64,000 nucleotides of DNA from Vibrio sp. PID17_43 (GCF_002608565.1 NZ_LIXM01000011.1:1-64000), one strand, 5' to 3'; positions 28,256 through 38,637 are shown, numbered from the stretch's first letter. The notes: generated by a model not told the origin, from the letters alone. Numbers and translations: made by a program.

Positions 28256-28906
28256 TTAAAACCACGCCTCTGGAATGATGATAATATCGCCAGGTAAAAT
28301 ATCGACATTCGCCTCTATATCACCGTCTCTCAGTAAGTCATCCATTCTTAAACCGAATTGTTTTTGCTGATTTTTAATCACTCTTATAAGTCGAGCGTTA
28401 TTTCCGTCGGCAAAATCTGTTAATCCTCCAACCTCAATCATCACGTCAAAGAGCGTCATGTTTTCTTTATAATTGATAGCCTGAGGCTCTAACGCTTCAC
28501 CCATTACCCGAACCTGCTCGCTGAATGGGCCAACAAAGGTGTCCACCGAGATAGAGACTATTGGATCTCTTATATACACAGATAGTTGGGCTTCAAGCTC
28601 TCTAGCGAGGAACGTTGGTGTCTTGCCAGCAACAACAATATCATCGACCAGTTGGGTAGAAATCATGCCATCAGGACGAACCGTATACGTTCCTGATGCC
28701 TCTGGATTTCCCCACACCGAAATGGTTAAAGAGTCTCCTGGGCCAATAAGGTAACGATAGTTATTAATGTCCTCAGTCAAGGATGGGTGGATTGTTGCCG
28801 TGGGTAACGAAGGTAAATCGTTAGTGGTACAGCCTATCATCAGCCAAACACAACTCAAAACGAATGCTTGTTTAGATTCTCTGTAGAATTGGCAAATTGC
28901 ACTCAT
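28256..28906 (-). CDS. Wza-like polysaccharide export lipoprotein (XrtA-associated)
   Basis: 216 residues. The start at 28906 is set by AAGGAAG five bases upstream and gives a proper lipoprotein signal ending LMIGC, with the lipidated Cys at 26. The polysaccharide-biosynthesis/export domain follows (YLIGPGDSLTISVWGNPEASGTYTVRPDGMIS), then SLBB-like repeats (VMGEALEPQAINYKENMTLFDVMIEVGGLTDFADGN) and the end LPGDIIIIPEAWF. It forms the outer-membrane or periplasmic export channel. It is the first gene of the leftward export operon, whose promoter must lie between it and 29504. Confidence 0.9.
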   Translation of the reverse strand: MSAICQFYRESKQAFVLSCVWLMIGCTTNDLPSLPTATIHPSLTEDINNYRYLIGPGDSLTISVWGNPEASGTYTVRPDGMISTQLVDDIVVAGKTPTFLARELEAQLSVYIRDPIVSISVDTFVGPFSEQVRVMGEALEPQAINYKENMTLFDVMIEVGGLTDFADGNNARLIRVIKNQQKQFGLRMDDLLRDGDIEANVDILPGDIIIIPEAWF

Positions 28907-29503
28907 ACATGCTTCCTTAGAATTCCTTTTCTCATCCATATCTTTACGTTCCGCTGCCACGTAAACTCAGAGTTCAACGTACCGAATGTTTCGTACTATG
29001 ACTCCCTTTCCTATTTCCGAATGTACAAAGACATGAAAATCTATAGCTATACAAGAATCTAATATAGAACATGAATTTACACTCTGCACATTAGTTGACA
29101 GAAAAAACATGCCCCAAGAAATGCAAAAGTAAAATGTCAGTTACACCCAACATTGTTTTCAGTGGCACCACTCTTTTACCTATTTACATTGTGTAATACT
29201 ACTCTTCAACATGCTTCCTTAACCTTCTGATTACCAAAATAATTACGGCGAGATTATCCAAATTAAGTAGGACACTACAAACCGCTACATTAAGATCTGA
29301 ATCCTAATTGTGATTCGTTCATCACGGATTTACTTGAGTCATTAGGCGAACTGTCTTCTACAAGCAAACACTAAACTAAAGTGAAAATAGTCTAATATTG
29401 CATTGGATCTAACAACAAAACCCGTCTAAGTTTCATAAGTGTGTGACTCCCAAAATGTATTTAATTTGCTTTAGTGAGTTCTTAATTATGTCAGGGATAG
29501 GAT
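28907..29503. promoter_or_regulatory. divergent promoter region between the two EPS operons
   Basis: About 600 bp of AT-rich sequence between the leftward export operon and the rightward assembly operon; promoters for both are expected here. No gene is seen. TTGACA at 29095-29100 is a possible -35 element, but no good -10 follows at 17 bp. No correctly spaced sigma-54 site was found on either strand, so these operons are probably not direct sigma-54 targets. CAGGGATAGG just before 29504 is the ribosome binding site of the sugar transferase gene. The length of the leader leaves room for further regulation. Confidence 0.55.
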
Positions 29504-30904
29504 ATGTCGAGCGCTAAATTTCACGGATTGAATACCAATAATACTTTAATGATAGTTACTGATTTCATGGTGGTTTTTTTCAGTTTCATACTGACAATAT
29601 TCTGCGCGAAGTTGTTCACGAGTGACTTTTATTTAAGTAATTCTAATATTGATGTTTATGTGCAATTCTTCATCTTTGCTCTGCCTTTACATTTAACGCT
29701 GTTAGGTGTTGGTTTATACAACGAAAAACTCAGGGAAACCTTTTATGGCATTCTAATTCGAATATTTGTCGCTGTTTTATTGGCTTATATATTAACCAGA
29801 CTACTAAGCCATTTATTTATTGCAGACTTTTTCCCTCATTCATTCAATGAGTTATTATCCGTCTTCGCATTTTTTTCGCTGTCGATCTGCCGCTTTATCA
29901 TGTTAAAGCTAGGGTTGAATCAATTGGTTAAGCGACGCATCCTAATCCTTGGTTCAGGGAAAAGGGCAAGTATCATTGAGCAATGTATGCGCCGTAGCTC
30001 CGATCGTATTGGGCTTGATTTTGTCGGTTTTGTCACTATTGAAGGCGATGCCCAGCAACAGATAAATGACGAACAAGTCATCAAAATCTCAGAACCGATT
30101 GATACTTTTGTAAGGCATAAGCAGATTGATGAACTCGTTATTGCAATTGATGAACGTCGAAATAACCTGCCCTTTGAAGAATTGCTCCGCTTAAAACAAG
30201 TGGGAGTGCAAATTACCGACATCATTGAATTTGTTGAGCGAGAAACTGGGCAAGTCGCCGTCAACTACCTCAACCCATCTTGGTTTCTTTTCCAGAACCA
30301 TCGCTCAAAGAACCAATTGAGAACAAACTTGTATTGGTTGTTCAATGGTGCGATCGCGATTTCAATCGCTCTATTAACCCTCCCAGTGATGGCACTTACT
30401 GTGGTGGCCATCAAACTAGAAGGCGGGCGACATTTTCCTATCCTGTACTCTCAAGAGCGAGTCGGACTAAACGGCAGACGTTTCTTTATATACAAATTTA
30501 CGAGCATGCGTACTGACGCAGAAAAAAATGGTGTTCAGTGGGCGCAACAAGATGACCCCCGAGTAACTAAAGTCGGTAAGTTCATTCGGAAATTTCGTAT
30601 TGATGAACTTCCACAGCTCTACAACGTCATTATCGGTGACATGTACTTCGTTGGTCCGAGGCCAGAGAGACCACAATTTACTCAAGGCTTTAGTAGCTCC
30701 ATTCCCTATTACAATCAAAGACACAATGTTAAACCAGGTTTAACAGGTTGGGCGCAGCTAAAGTATCCCTATGGCAGCAGTGAAAAGGACGCATTAGAAA
30801 AGTTGAAATTCGATCTTTACTACATAAGAAACCGCAACTTTACCTTGGATCTTTTAATTTTATTGAAGACATCCGAGATTATCCTCTTTGGAAAAGGTAG
30901 ATAG
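29504..30904 (+). CDS. initiating undecaprenyl-phosphate sugar transferase, XrtA-associated
   Basis: 466 residues. Four N-terminal helices are followed by a nucleotide-binding-like middle domain (RRILILGSGKRASIIEQCMRR near 145-165), one more helix and the catalytic bacterial sugar transferase domain (about 270-466). The latter has SQERVGLNGRRFFIYKFTSMR, FIRKFRIDELPQLYNVIIGDMYFVGPRPERP and KPGLTGWAQ. It moves a sugar phosphate from a UDP-sugar to undecaprenyl phosphate, the first step of repeat-unit assembly. It is the first gene of the rightward operon. Confidence 0.93.
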   Translation: MSSAKFHGLNTNNTLMIVTDFMVVFFSFILTIFCAKLFTSDFYLSNSNIDVYVQFFIFALPLHLTLLGVGLYNEKLRETFYGILIRIFVAVLLAYILTRLLSHLFIADFFPHSFNELLSVFAFFSLSICRFIMLKLGLNQLVKRRILILGSGKRASIIEQCMRRSSDRIGLDFVGFVTIEGDAQQQINDEQVIKISEPIDTFVRHKQIDELVIAIDERRNNLPFEELLRLKQVGVQITDIIEFVERETGQVAVNYLNPSWFLFQNHRSKNQLRTNLYWLFNGAIAISIALLTLPVMALTVVAIKLEGGRHFPILYSQERVGLNGRRFFIYKFTSMRTDAEKNGVQWAQQDDPRVTKVGKFIRKFRIDELPQLYNVIIGDMYFVGPRPERPQFTQGFSSSIPYYNQRHNVKPGLTGWAQLKYPYGSSEKDALEKLKFDLYYIRNRNFTLDLLILLKTSEIILFGKGR

Positions 30905-30908
30905 CCGT

Positions 30909-31835
30909 ATGACTGATTTACCAAGCAACGATCACTCTATAGCGCAGTGTGCGATGACCGTCGATGTTGAGGATTATTTTCAAGTAGCAGCCTTTGACAA
31001 AGTAATCAAACGTTCAGAATGGGGGACTAAGTACCCTCTACGAATCGAGCGAAGTACGAATAGGATCCTCGAAATTTTCTCAGAACATAATGTAAAGGCA
31101 ACTTTTTTTATGTTGGGGTGGGTCGCTAATTCATGCCCACAATTGGCTAGAGCAATCACAGAGAACGGGCATGAACTAGCTAGCCATGGCTTCAATCACG
31201 AAAGAGCCACCTCTCAGTCCCCAATCGTGTTTAGACAAGATGTTCAACGTAGTAAAGCGTTGCTAGAAGATATAACTGGTGGCCAGATTAAGGGCTATCG
31301 AGCACCAAGTTTCTCGATCAACCCACAGAATGAATGGGCATTTAGTGTTTTGGCTGAATTGGGTTTTCTCTACAGCAGTAGTACTTACCCAGTTAAACAC
31401 GACCATTATGGCGCGCCAGATTGGCCGAAATTGAAGTATCGTCGGCCTGAGGGAATTTACGAAATTCCCATACCGACGTTACATAAATTCAATCGCAGCG
31501 TCCCAATTGGCGGGGGTGGTTTTTTCAGACTCTACCCCTACGATTTGAGTAAAGTGTTGATTAACCGCTTTATTCGCGAGACTGGTTTGCCTTATAGCTT
31601 TTATTTTCACCCTTGGGAAATCGATCACCAGCAACCTCGCATCGCTGGGATAACCCTGAAATCTCAATTTCGCCACTATCTGAATCTTAATCGAATGGAA
31701 GCTCGTATTCAGCACCTATTAACGGATTTTTCATGGAATACGATGAGCCATGTTTTCCAACTGGATGGACTAACGGATGACTCAAAATCTACAAATCAGA
31801 AAAATGACTCAACAAGATATGTTGGCCTGGGATAA
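30909..31835 (+). CDS. XrtA-system polysaccharide deacetylase (NodB-like)
   Basis: About 308 residues with a NodB fold. The first motif is MTVDVEDYFQVAAF, the metal-binding SHGFNHERATSQSP gives the HxxxxH pair, then GYRAPSFSI and, late, FYFHPWEID. It would remove N-acetyl groups from sugars of the polymer or its precursor. ATG 30909 lies after GGAAAAGG and is preferred over the TTG at 30888, which overlaps the preceding stop. The 3' end overlaps the FemAB-like gene by 59 bp, so the two are tightly coupled. Confidence 0.92.
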   Translation: MTDLPSNDHSIAQCAMTVDVEDYFQVAAFDKVIKRSEWGTKYPLRIERSTNRILEIFSEHNVKATFFMLGWVANSCPQLARAITENGHELASHGFNHERATSQSPIVFRQDVQRSKALLEDITGGQIKGYRAPSFSINPQNEWAFSVLAELGFLYSSSTYPVKHDHYGAPDWPKLKYRRPEGIYEIPIPTLHKFNRSVPIGGGGFFRLYPYDLSKVLINRFIRETGLPYSFYFHPWEIDHQQPRIAGITLKSQFRHYLNLNRMEARIQHLLTDFSWNTMSHVFQLDGLTDDSKSTNQKNDSTRYVGLG

Positions 31836-32820
31836 GTACGTTGACCATCATCAAGACGGTACGTTTTTTCACCTTACCGGTTGGTACACAGTCATACACT
31901 CTGTTTTCAAACATAAACCACAATACCTGCTCGCGGAACGCGACCACAACATCGTGGGTGTGTTGCCTCTTTTTGAGCAGAAAAGTGCGATTTTTGGCCA
32001 CGCGCTGATATCGACACCTTTTTGTGTCTATGGTGGCGTGCTCGCTGACTCTGATGCCATTCGACATAAACTCGAAAAATCAGCACTTGAGCTTGGCGCG
32101 TCTTTAAATGTCGACTATGTAGAGCTACGCGATAAAACGCCCCGTGAATCAGAAGGGCCTTGGGTGGCACATTGCCAGCACGCAACGTTTTCATCCGTAC
32201 TTAGTGATTCTCCCGATCAAATCCTAACTGACATTAAGCGAAAGCAAAGAGCGGTCATTCGCCACTCGCTTAAAAACAACCTGAAATGGGATAACAAAGA
32301 CGACACGTCGTGCTGCTACGATGTGTATGCTCAAAGCGTTCACAACCTTGGCACTCCCGTCTTCAACAAAAAGCTTTTCGATTCACTAAAAGAAACGTTC
32401 GCTGAGCGATGCGAGACACTTGTTATCCATAATGATAAAGATACTCCAGTATCGAGTGTGCTCAGTTTCTACTACAAAGATACAGTACTTCCCTATTACG
32501 GAGGCGGTACTCACGATGCTCGAGATTTAAAGAGCAATGATTATATGTACTATCAACTTATGTGCATCGCTAAGGACAAGGGCATGACACAGTTTGACTT
32601 CGGTCGAAGCAAAAAAGATTCAGGCTCCTACCAGTACAAAAAACACTGGGGTATGCAGGAGAATAATCTTCACTATCGTATTGCACTAATCAAAGCCAAA
32701 AACTTACCGAACCTGTCACCAAACAACCCTAAATATCGGATACTAATAGGGTTATGGAAGAAAATGCCGTTAAGCCTTTCTCGTCAAATAGGGCCCCAAC
32801 TTTCCAAATATTTAGGCTAG
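31777..32820 (+). CDS. FemAB-like GNAT protein, XrtA/PEP-CTERM-associated
   Basis: 347 residues with two GNAT-like folds. The conserved C-terminal motif FDFGRSKKDSGSYQYKKHWGMQ near 265-287 is characteristic of the FemAB-like proteins found with XrtA. FemAB enzymes transfer amino acids from aminoacyl-tRNA, so an amino-acyl or acyl transfer to the EPS or its precursors is likely, but the true substrate in this family is unknown. It begins inside the deacetylase gene and is followed after 3 bp by the next glycosyltransferase. Confidence 0.9.
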   Translation: MTQNLQIRKMTQQDMLAWDKYVDHHQDGTFFHLTGWYTVIHSVFKHKPQYLLAERDHNIVGVLPLFEQKSAIFGHALISTPFCVYGGVLADSDAIRHKLEKSALELGASLNVDYVELRDKTPRESEGPWVAHCQHATFSSVLSDSPDQILTDIKRKQRAVIRHSLKNNLKWDNKDDTSCCYDVYAQSVHNLGTPVFNKKLFDSLKETFAERCETLVIHNDKDTPVSSVLSFYYKDTVLPYYGGGTHDARDLKSNDYMYYQLMCIAKDKGMTQFDFGRSKKDSGSYQYKKHWGMQENNLHYRIALIKAKNLPNLSPNNPKYRILIGLWKKMPLSLSRQIGPQLSKYLG

Positions 32821-32823
32821 AAC

Positions 32824-34041
32824 ATGAAAGAACCGCTACTGTACTTGTGTCATCGTATTCCGTATCCCCCAAACAAGGGGGACAAAATCACGACATTCAA
32901 TGTTCTGAAGTTCTTGAACAAACACTATGACGTATATGTGGGCTGCTTTATCGATGACCCAAACGACAAACAGTACACTGACAACGTTGCTAAGTTGTGC
33001 AAAGAATGTTTTTTTGTCGACCTCAATCCTACCCTAGCCAAAATAAAAGGATTAACTGCATTTGGTCGGGGTGAACCGATCACCTTACCCTATTACCGCA
33101 GTTCTAAAATGCAGAGCTGGGTTAATCAAACCATCGCAGAGCACAGCATCACTAAAGCTTTTATATACTCAGGCTGCATGGCGCAATATGTACTCAGGCC
33201 CGAATCACCAACCTTATATAAAGTGATGCAGTTTGCGGATATTGATTCTGATAAGTGGCGTCAATATGCATGTTCCTCAAACGGGGTCATGAGCAAAATA
33301 TACATGCGTGAATACCAGGCTCTCGAAGGGTATGAAAAATACGTTGCAGATAAATTCGAGGTTAGTTGCTTTATCTCGGATGCAGAAGCTTCTCTTTTTA
33401 AGGAAATGGTGGACGACCATATTCAACCAAAAATTAAAACCTTAAGTAATGGTATCGACAGTGAATACTTCTCACCGTCAGCTATCGCGAACCTAAATGA
33501 AGGTTTTTCCGTTCAAGATGACAACTATATTGTCTTTACCGGCGCAATGGATTATCGACCTAACATCGAGACCGTAACGTGGTTTACTCATCATGTTTGG
33601 TCTGAAGTCATTAAACAGTGCCCAGATAGCAAGTTTTATATTGTCGGTTCCTCCCCCCCTAAACAGGTGTTGGAACTGTCCTCATTTTCTGGCGTTATTG
33701 TCACTGGTCGTGTCGATGATGTTAGACCTTACCTCGCACATGCTAAAGCGGCTGTCGCTCCTATGCAGATGGCTAGAGGAATCCAGAATAAAATTTTAGA
33801 AGCGATGGCAATGGAAAGGCCTGTACTTACGTCAAACCGTGGTATCGAAGGATTGGAAGGGTGCCCTAATGAAAACCTGTATGTCACCGATTCAGAACAA
33901 AATATGAGAGCATGGGTGATCAATAAGTTAGAGAGCCCTCCCCTTAACGCCACTGATTCTAGAGTGTGGTTAGAGCAAAATTACAGCTGGGAAGCAAAAC
34001 TGACCCCTTTGCTGCATTATTTGGGAGCTCGCGGTGATTAA
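32824..34041 (+). CDS. family 4 glycosyltransferase, XrtA-operon type
   Basis: 405 residues, GT-B fold. It begins LYLCHRIPYPPNKGDKITTFNVLKFL, the hallmark N-terminus of the glycosyltransferase usually placed just before xrtA. The C-terminal half has the signatures VFTGAMDYRPNIETVTWF, VTGRVDDVRPYLAHAKAAVAP and GIQNKILEAMAMERPVL. It overlaps the xrtA start by 8 bp. Its conserved linkage to xrtA across genomes suggests a common step in assembly of XrtA-type polymers. Donor and acceptor are unknown. Confidence 0.9.
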   Translation: MKEPLLYLCHRIPYPPNKGDKITTFNVLKFLNKHYDVYVGCFIDDPNDKQYTDNVAKLCKECFFVDLNPTLAKIKGLTAFGRGEPITLPYYRSSKMQSWVNQTIAEHSITKAFIYSGCMAQYVLRPESPTLYKVMQFADIDSDKWRQYACSSNGVMSKIYMREYQALEGYEKYVADKFEVSCFISDAEASLFKEMVDDHIQPKIKTLSNGIDSEYFSPSAIANLNEGFSVQDDNYIVFTGAMDYRPNIETVTWFTHHVWSEVIKQCPDSKFYIVGSSPPKQVLELSSFSGVIVTGRVDDVRPYLAHAKAAVAPMQMARGIQNKILEAMAMERPVLTSNRGIEGLEGCPNENLYVTDSEQNMRAWVINKLESPPLNATDSRVWLEQNYSWEAKLTPLLHYLGARGD

Positions 34042-35470
34042 GCTACCCATATATCGCTTTATTCTCCCCCTTATCACTTGGGCTTTTGTTTACCATGAGT
34101 CTATAGAAAGCATGGTCACGGTATGGTCGCAATCTAAAACTTATGAACATGGCTTTATTATTGTTCCAATCTCTCTATGGCTCACTTGGCGTAAAAGAGA
34201 CCAGATCAAGCAAACCCCGTTGGGGAGCAGCTGGATCCCTGTCGTTCTCTTTATATTCCCGACACTGTGCTGGATGTTCGGAAAGGCGGCAGATGTCGCG
34301 CTGCTTGAGCATATTGCCGCTATTTTCAGCTTGCAGCTAATACTTTGGGCGTTACTAGGGACTCCCCTAACGAAGATCCTGTTTTTCCCAATATTTTATC
34401 TAATTTTCTGTATTCCTTTTGGTGAAGAGCTCGTTCCTTATCTTCAGGTCATTACCGCTGATATCACCGTGTTTGCCCTACAACTCTCAAATATTCCTGT
34501 TTATCGTGAAGGGTTATTCCTCGAGATACCTAATGGCCAGTTTGAAGTGGCCGAAGCGTGTTCAGGAATACGATTCCTAATTTCTAGCCTCGCACTCGGG
34601 ACCTTATTCGCTTACCTCAGCTTCAATAAATGGTGGAAGATACTCATTTTTGTCGGGTTCTCGTTTATTTTTCCGATTATCGCAAATGGCATCCGAGCTT
34701 ACGGCATTGTGCTCATCGGCTACTTAAGTGACATGAAGTATGCCACTGGCGCGGATCACTTAGTTTACGGGTGGGTCTTCTTCGCTTTCGTCATCGGCAT
34801 CATCTTCTATATCTCTGATAAGTTTGCCGACAACCCGCGATCTTCGGCTACGTCACAGAAACCGAACCATGTGATTCGAACGCCGGCCAAAACATTGACT
34901 ATGTCGATATGCTTTACCGCCGTTTTGTTCCTACAATTCAAATGGGAAGCGTCTTTACAAAAAACCGACCAGCAAGCCGTCTCTCCAATTCGTTTACCTG
35001 ACCAGATAACTGAAGTTCATTCGTCAGTGTGGGGGATCTCTTTCCCGCAGGCACTAACAGTAACGAGGGGCGTCACGCCTGACGGTCGAGTTGAATACTT
35101 TTCAGCAAGATATTCCATCCGTCAGAAGCATGGGGAATTAATTAGCTCAGTTAATCACCTCTATGACCAGAATAAATGGGCGCTGAACTCAAACTCGAAA
35201 CACGTCATTTCACCACAGGTTATTGATGCCTTTAATGCAACGCAACTCACTATCGCTAATCATTACGGCGAGTCAATGAAAGTCCTTTACTGGTATTGCA
35301 TCGATAATGTCTGTTCGAGTAACCCACTAGAAATAAAACTAATCAAAGCAACGAAATTGATGACTGAACGGTCGGGCACAGCAGATATATTGGCGTTGGC
35401 AAGTTTCGATTTGACAGACGAACAACTTCAAGCACTCGCGAAGGCATGGATGGCCAACGGAGACTACTAA
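34034..35470 (+). CDS. xrtA: exosortase A fused to an EpsI domain
   Basis: 478 residues. The N-terminal 270 or so form the exosortase domain with about eight helices. The catalytic residues are visible: Cys176 in EVAEACSGIRF, Arg221 in ANGIRAYGIV and His242 in GADHLVYGW. The C-terminal part (about 290-478) is the periplasmic EpsI domain. XrtA cleaves or transfers PEP-CTERM proteins at their C-terminal signal at the inner membrane; the local substrate is at 49188-49880. GTG start with GGGAG upstream. It overlaps both neighbours, fixing it within the operon. Confidence 0.95.
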   Translation: MIKLPIYRFILPLITWAFVYHESIESMVTVWSQSKTYEHGFIIVPISLWLTWRKRDQIKQTPLGSSWIPVVLFIFPTLCWMFGKAADVALLEHIAAIFSLQLILWALLGTPLTKILFFPIFYLIFCIPFGEELVPYLQVITADITVFALQLSNIPVYREGLFLEIPNGQFEVAEACSGIRFLISSLALGTLFAYLSFNKWWKILIFVGFSFIFPIIANGIRAYGIVLIGYLSDMKYATGADHLVYGWVFFAFVIGIIFYISDKFADNPRSSATSQKPNHVIRTPAKTLTMSICFTAVLFLQFKWEASLQKTDQQAVSPIRLPDQITEVHSSVWGISFPQALTVTRGVTPDGRVEYFSARYSIRQKHGELISSVNHLYDQNKWALNSNSKHVISPQVIDAFNATQLTIANHYGESMKVLYWYCIDNVCSSNPLEIKLIKATKLMTERSGTADILALASFDLTDEQLQALAKAWMANGDY

Positions 35471-35484
35471 CAGGGAATCATGTT

Positions 35485-37365
35485 ATGTGTGGAATATCCG
35501 GAATATTTAATCTTGAGACCAATGCAGCGATTGACGAGAGCCTATTAAAGCATATCAATCGAGTGCAATCTCACCGAGGGCCTGATGATGAAGGTTACTT
35601 CATTGATAGCGACGTTGGCTTAGGTCATCGTAGATTATCAATCATTGACCTCAGTAGTGGACAGCAGCCTATTTTCAATGAAGATCAATCCGTTTGCGTT
35701 GTCTTTAACGGCGAGATTTACAACTTCGAATCATTAGTTGCTGAGCTGTCATGTCTTGGCCATCGCTTCTCTACTCATAGTGATACTGAAGTCATTGTTC
35801 ATGCTTGGGAAGAATGGGGAGTCAAATGTCTTGAACGCTTTCGCGGGATGTTTGCGTTTGCACTGTGGGACAGGAACAAAAAGCGACTTTTTTTAGCGAG
35901 AGATAGGCTCGGCAAAAAGCCTCTTTACTACACCAAAACCACATCAGGCCAATTCATTTTTGGTTCTGAGCTCAAGGTATTACTCGCCCATCCAGACGTC
36001 GACACAAGGTTACGCGAGCAGATGGCAGAAGAGTTCTTTATGTATGGCTACATACCTGAGCCATTCAGCGCATACAAAAACGTTTATAAGCTCAACGCCG
36101 GCCACTATATGCTGTTAGAGCCTTGCACAAAAATCCAACAAACTCGTTACTGGGATCTACCCGTGCCCACCAAAACTCATTCATGGGAAGATGTTCAAAC
36201 CGAACTGATCGAGCGGCTAAATGAGTCTGTCAGAATTCGCCTGCTCTCCGATGTACCTTTGGGGGCTTTTCTGTCCGGTGGCGTGGATTCAAGTGCTATC
36301 ACTGCCCTGATGGCTGGCCTGCAAGAAACCCCGGTCAACACGTGTGCAATAGGCTTTAATGAACGTGACTATGACGAAAGTGACTATGCCAACCAAATAG
36401 CCGTGAGGTACCAGACCAACCACATAAGCCAAATCGTCTCCTCAAACGATTACCATTTAATAGACAGGCTCAGTACCATTTATGATGAACCTTTTGCCGA
36501 TAGCTCAGCACTCCCTACCTACCAAGTGTGCCAACTGGCACGGCAAAACGTAAAAGTTGCTTTATCCGGCGATGGCGGTGATGAAGTCTTCGCTGGCTAC
36601 CGACGTCAAAGAATGCATTTAACCGAACAGCGTCTTAGAGATAAAATCCCCCTACATTTACGCAAATCTCTATTTGGTGGCTTAGCAAGCGTCTACCCTA
36701 AAGCCGACTGGGCTCCCAAGCCACTACGAGCAAAAACCACATTACAATCACTGGCGATGAATACGGTCGAGGCATACGCCAACACCATGTCAAAACTGCG
36801 AGCAGAACAAAGGCATCAACTTTTTCATCCCGATTATTTGCGTCGCCTCAATGGCTACTCCGGTTTAGAGATCATGCGACAGCATGCTAAGGCGGCACCA
36901 ACCGATGATCCGTTAAAGCAGATCCAATATTTAGACATCAAAACTTGGCTTCCAGGAGACATATTAACCAAGGTGGATAGAGCCAGCATGGCGCATTCGT
37001 TGGAAGTTCGTTCGCCGCTACTCGACCATGTCTTTGTGGAATGGGCATTCTCAATTAAGAGTACGGACAATATCCGAGGCACCGAAGGAAAATACGCCTT
37101 CAAGAAAGCGCTTGAACCCTATGTGGACTCAAACATTCTCTACCGCCCAAAAATGGGATTTAGCATTCCTATCGCCGAGTGGTTTAGAGGACCGTTAAAG
37201 CACAGCCTCAGCTCAACCATACTTTCTGAAAATATGCTCGACAGTGGTTTTTTTTCTGCCGACACGCTTAAAAAAATGATTAATGAGCATATCGAAGGAA
37301 AGAGTAATCACGCCGACGCCCTTTGGTGCCTGCTGATGTTTGCAAAGTTTATGAATAGGCAGTAG
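35485..37365 (+). CDS. XrtA-associated asparagine synthase-like amidotransferase
   Basis: 626 residues. The start at 35485 is required because Cys2 (MCGISGIF) is the class II glutaminase nucleophile; GGGAA precedes it. The glutaminase domain (1-200) has HRGPDDEGYF and GHRRLSIIDLS. The synthetase domain has the PP-loop AFLSGGVDSSAITALM near residue 255-270 and ALSGDGGDEVFAGYRR. It would amidate a carboxyl group, perhaps a uronic acid in the EPS. The upstream frame overlaps the xrtA 3' end, and the next glycosyltransferase starts 6 bp after it. Confidence 0.93.
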   Translation: MCGISGIFNLETNAAIDESLLKHINRVQSHRGPDDEGYFIDSDVGLGHRRLSIIDLSSGQQPIFNEDQSVCVVFNGEIYNFESLVAELSCLGHRFSTHSDTEVIVHAWEEWGVKCLERFRGMFAFALWDRNKKRLFLARDRLGKKPLYYTKTTSGQFIFGSELKVLLAHPDVDTRLREQMAEEFFMYGYIPEPFSAYKNVYKLNAGHYMLLEPCTKIQQTRYWDLPVPTKTHSWEDVQTELIERLNESVRIRLLSDVPLGAFLSGGVDSSAITALMAGLQETPVNTCAIGFNERDYDESDYANQIAVRYQTNHISQIVSSNDYHLIDRLSTIYDEPFADSSALPTYQVCQLARQNVKVALSGDGGDEVFAGYRRQRMHLTEQRLRDKIPLHLRKSLFGGLASVYPKADWAPKPLRAKTTLQSLAMNTVEAYANTMSKLRAEQRHQLFHPDYLRRLNGYSGLEIMRQHAKAAPTDDPLKQIQYLDIKTWLPGDILTKVDRASMAHSLEVRSPLLDHVFVEWAFSIKSTDNIRGTEGKYAFKKALEPYVDSNILYRPKMGFSIPIAEWFRGPLKHSLSSTILSENMLDSGFFSADTLKKMINEHIEGKSNHADALWCLLMFAKFMNRQ

Positions 37366-37371
37366 TGATAA

Positions 37372-38571
37372 ATGAAGATATTGACAGTAACAACCTTATT
37401 CCCTTACGCCAATAACCCAAAGCATGGTGTGTTTATCGAAACTCGGCTACGTCACTTAAAGCAGCATTTTCCTGACGTTGAAATAAAGGTTATCGCTCCG
37501 ATTCCTTGGTTTCCATTTCGCCAGCCAATGTTTGGTGCGTATGCTTCTTATGCCAATGCTCCACTGCATGAAAATCGTTTTGGGATGGATGTCTACCACC
37601 CTCGTTACGTTGTCGTGCCTAAAATTGGAATGACACTCACTCCACATACACTCGCTAATACAATATATAAAAAAGCAGCGGAACTTATCCAGCAAGGCTT
37701 TGATTTTGACATAATTGATGGCCACTACTTCTATCCAGATGGGGTGGCCATATCACAAGCTGCAGAAAAACTGGGTAAACCCTTTACAGTCACAGCTCGA
37801 GGGACGGATATCAACCTTATTCCCGAATTCACAAAGCCTAAAAAAGATATCCAGGCGGTCCTTAAACGTAGCGATCACAACATGGCGGTTTGTGAAGCGT
37901 TAAGGAAGGAGATGATAACGCTGGGAGCGGAACCTAACTCGGTAACCACACTGAGAAATGGTGTGGATCTAGAGCTATTTTCCTATGTGGACGAGTTAAA
38001 ACAAACCGCACTAAGAGCAGAGCTCAATCTGCCGCAGGATAAACCTATCATCATTTCTGTCGGTCATCTTATTGAACGCAAAGGCCATCACTTCGTTATC
38101 GAGTCATTACGACAGCTGCCCAGTGTCTTGCTTCTTATCGCTGGCAATGGACCAGACGAAAATCAACTCAAACAACAGGTCATAAAAAATCAGCTGCAAG
38201 ATCGCGTCATTTTCCTCGGTAGTCTTAGTCAAAGTGAGCTTGCGAACTACTACGGAGCAGCTAACGCGCTTGTCTTGGCATCAAGCCGTGAAGGGTGGGC
38301 GAACGTTCTATTAGAGTCCATGGCCTGTGGAACCCCTGTCGTGGCAACAAATATCTGGGGGACACCGGAAGTGGTTCAAAATATACAGGCCGGTGTCCTT
38401 GTTGACAGAGATTCGAACTCGATCGCTCAAGGCGTACAGCATCTGCTAGAAAATCCCCCACAGCGAAATCACACTCGTCTTTACGCAGAACAGTTTGATT
38501 GGTTCACCACTTCTCAAGGGCAATACGAAATTTTTCATTCAGTAATGAACAGCTATCAAAAAATAGCATGA
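37372..38571 (+). CDS. family 4 glycosyltransferase
   Basis: 399 residues, GT-B fold. It starts MKILTVTTLFPYANNPKHGVFIETRLRHL. The C-terminal donor-binding part has SVGHLIERKGHHFVIESL, LIAGNGPDENQLKQQ and SSREGWANVLLESMACGTPVVA. It follows the amidotransferase by 6 bp in the rightward EPS operon. A putative cytoplasmic enzyme that extends the repeat unit; linkage and sugar cannot be deduced. Confidence 0.9.
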   Translation: MKILTVTTLFPYANNPKHGVFIETRLRHLKQHFPDVEIKVIAPIPWFPFRQPMFGAYASYANAPLHENRFGMDVYHPRYVVVPKIGMTLTPHTLANTIYKKAAELIQQGFDFDIIDGHYFYPDGVAISQAAEKLGKPFTVTARGTDINLIPEFTKPKKDIQAVLKRSDHNMAVCEALRKEMITLGAEPNSVTTLRNGVDLELFSYVDELKQTALRAELNLPQDKPIIISVGHLIERKGHHFVIESLRQLPSVLLLIAGNGPDENQLKQQVIKNQLQDRVIFLGSLSQSELANYYGAANALVLASSREGWANVLLESMACGTPVVATNIWGTPEVVQNIQAGVLVDRDSNSIAQGVQHLLENPPQRNHTRLYAEQFDWFTTSQGQYEIFHSVMNSYQKIA

Positions 38572-38637
38572 GGATATTTGATTCTTAACTTGCTTGCTTA
38601 AAGTTAAAAAATACGACCAGACTAAGGGTATAACTCA

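Noticed and set aside
28907..29503. Sigma-54 promoters for the EPS operons
   Set aside because: Scanned both strands for GG-N10-GC; the near matches have wrong spacing.
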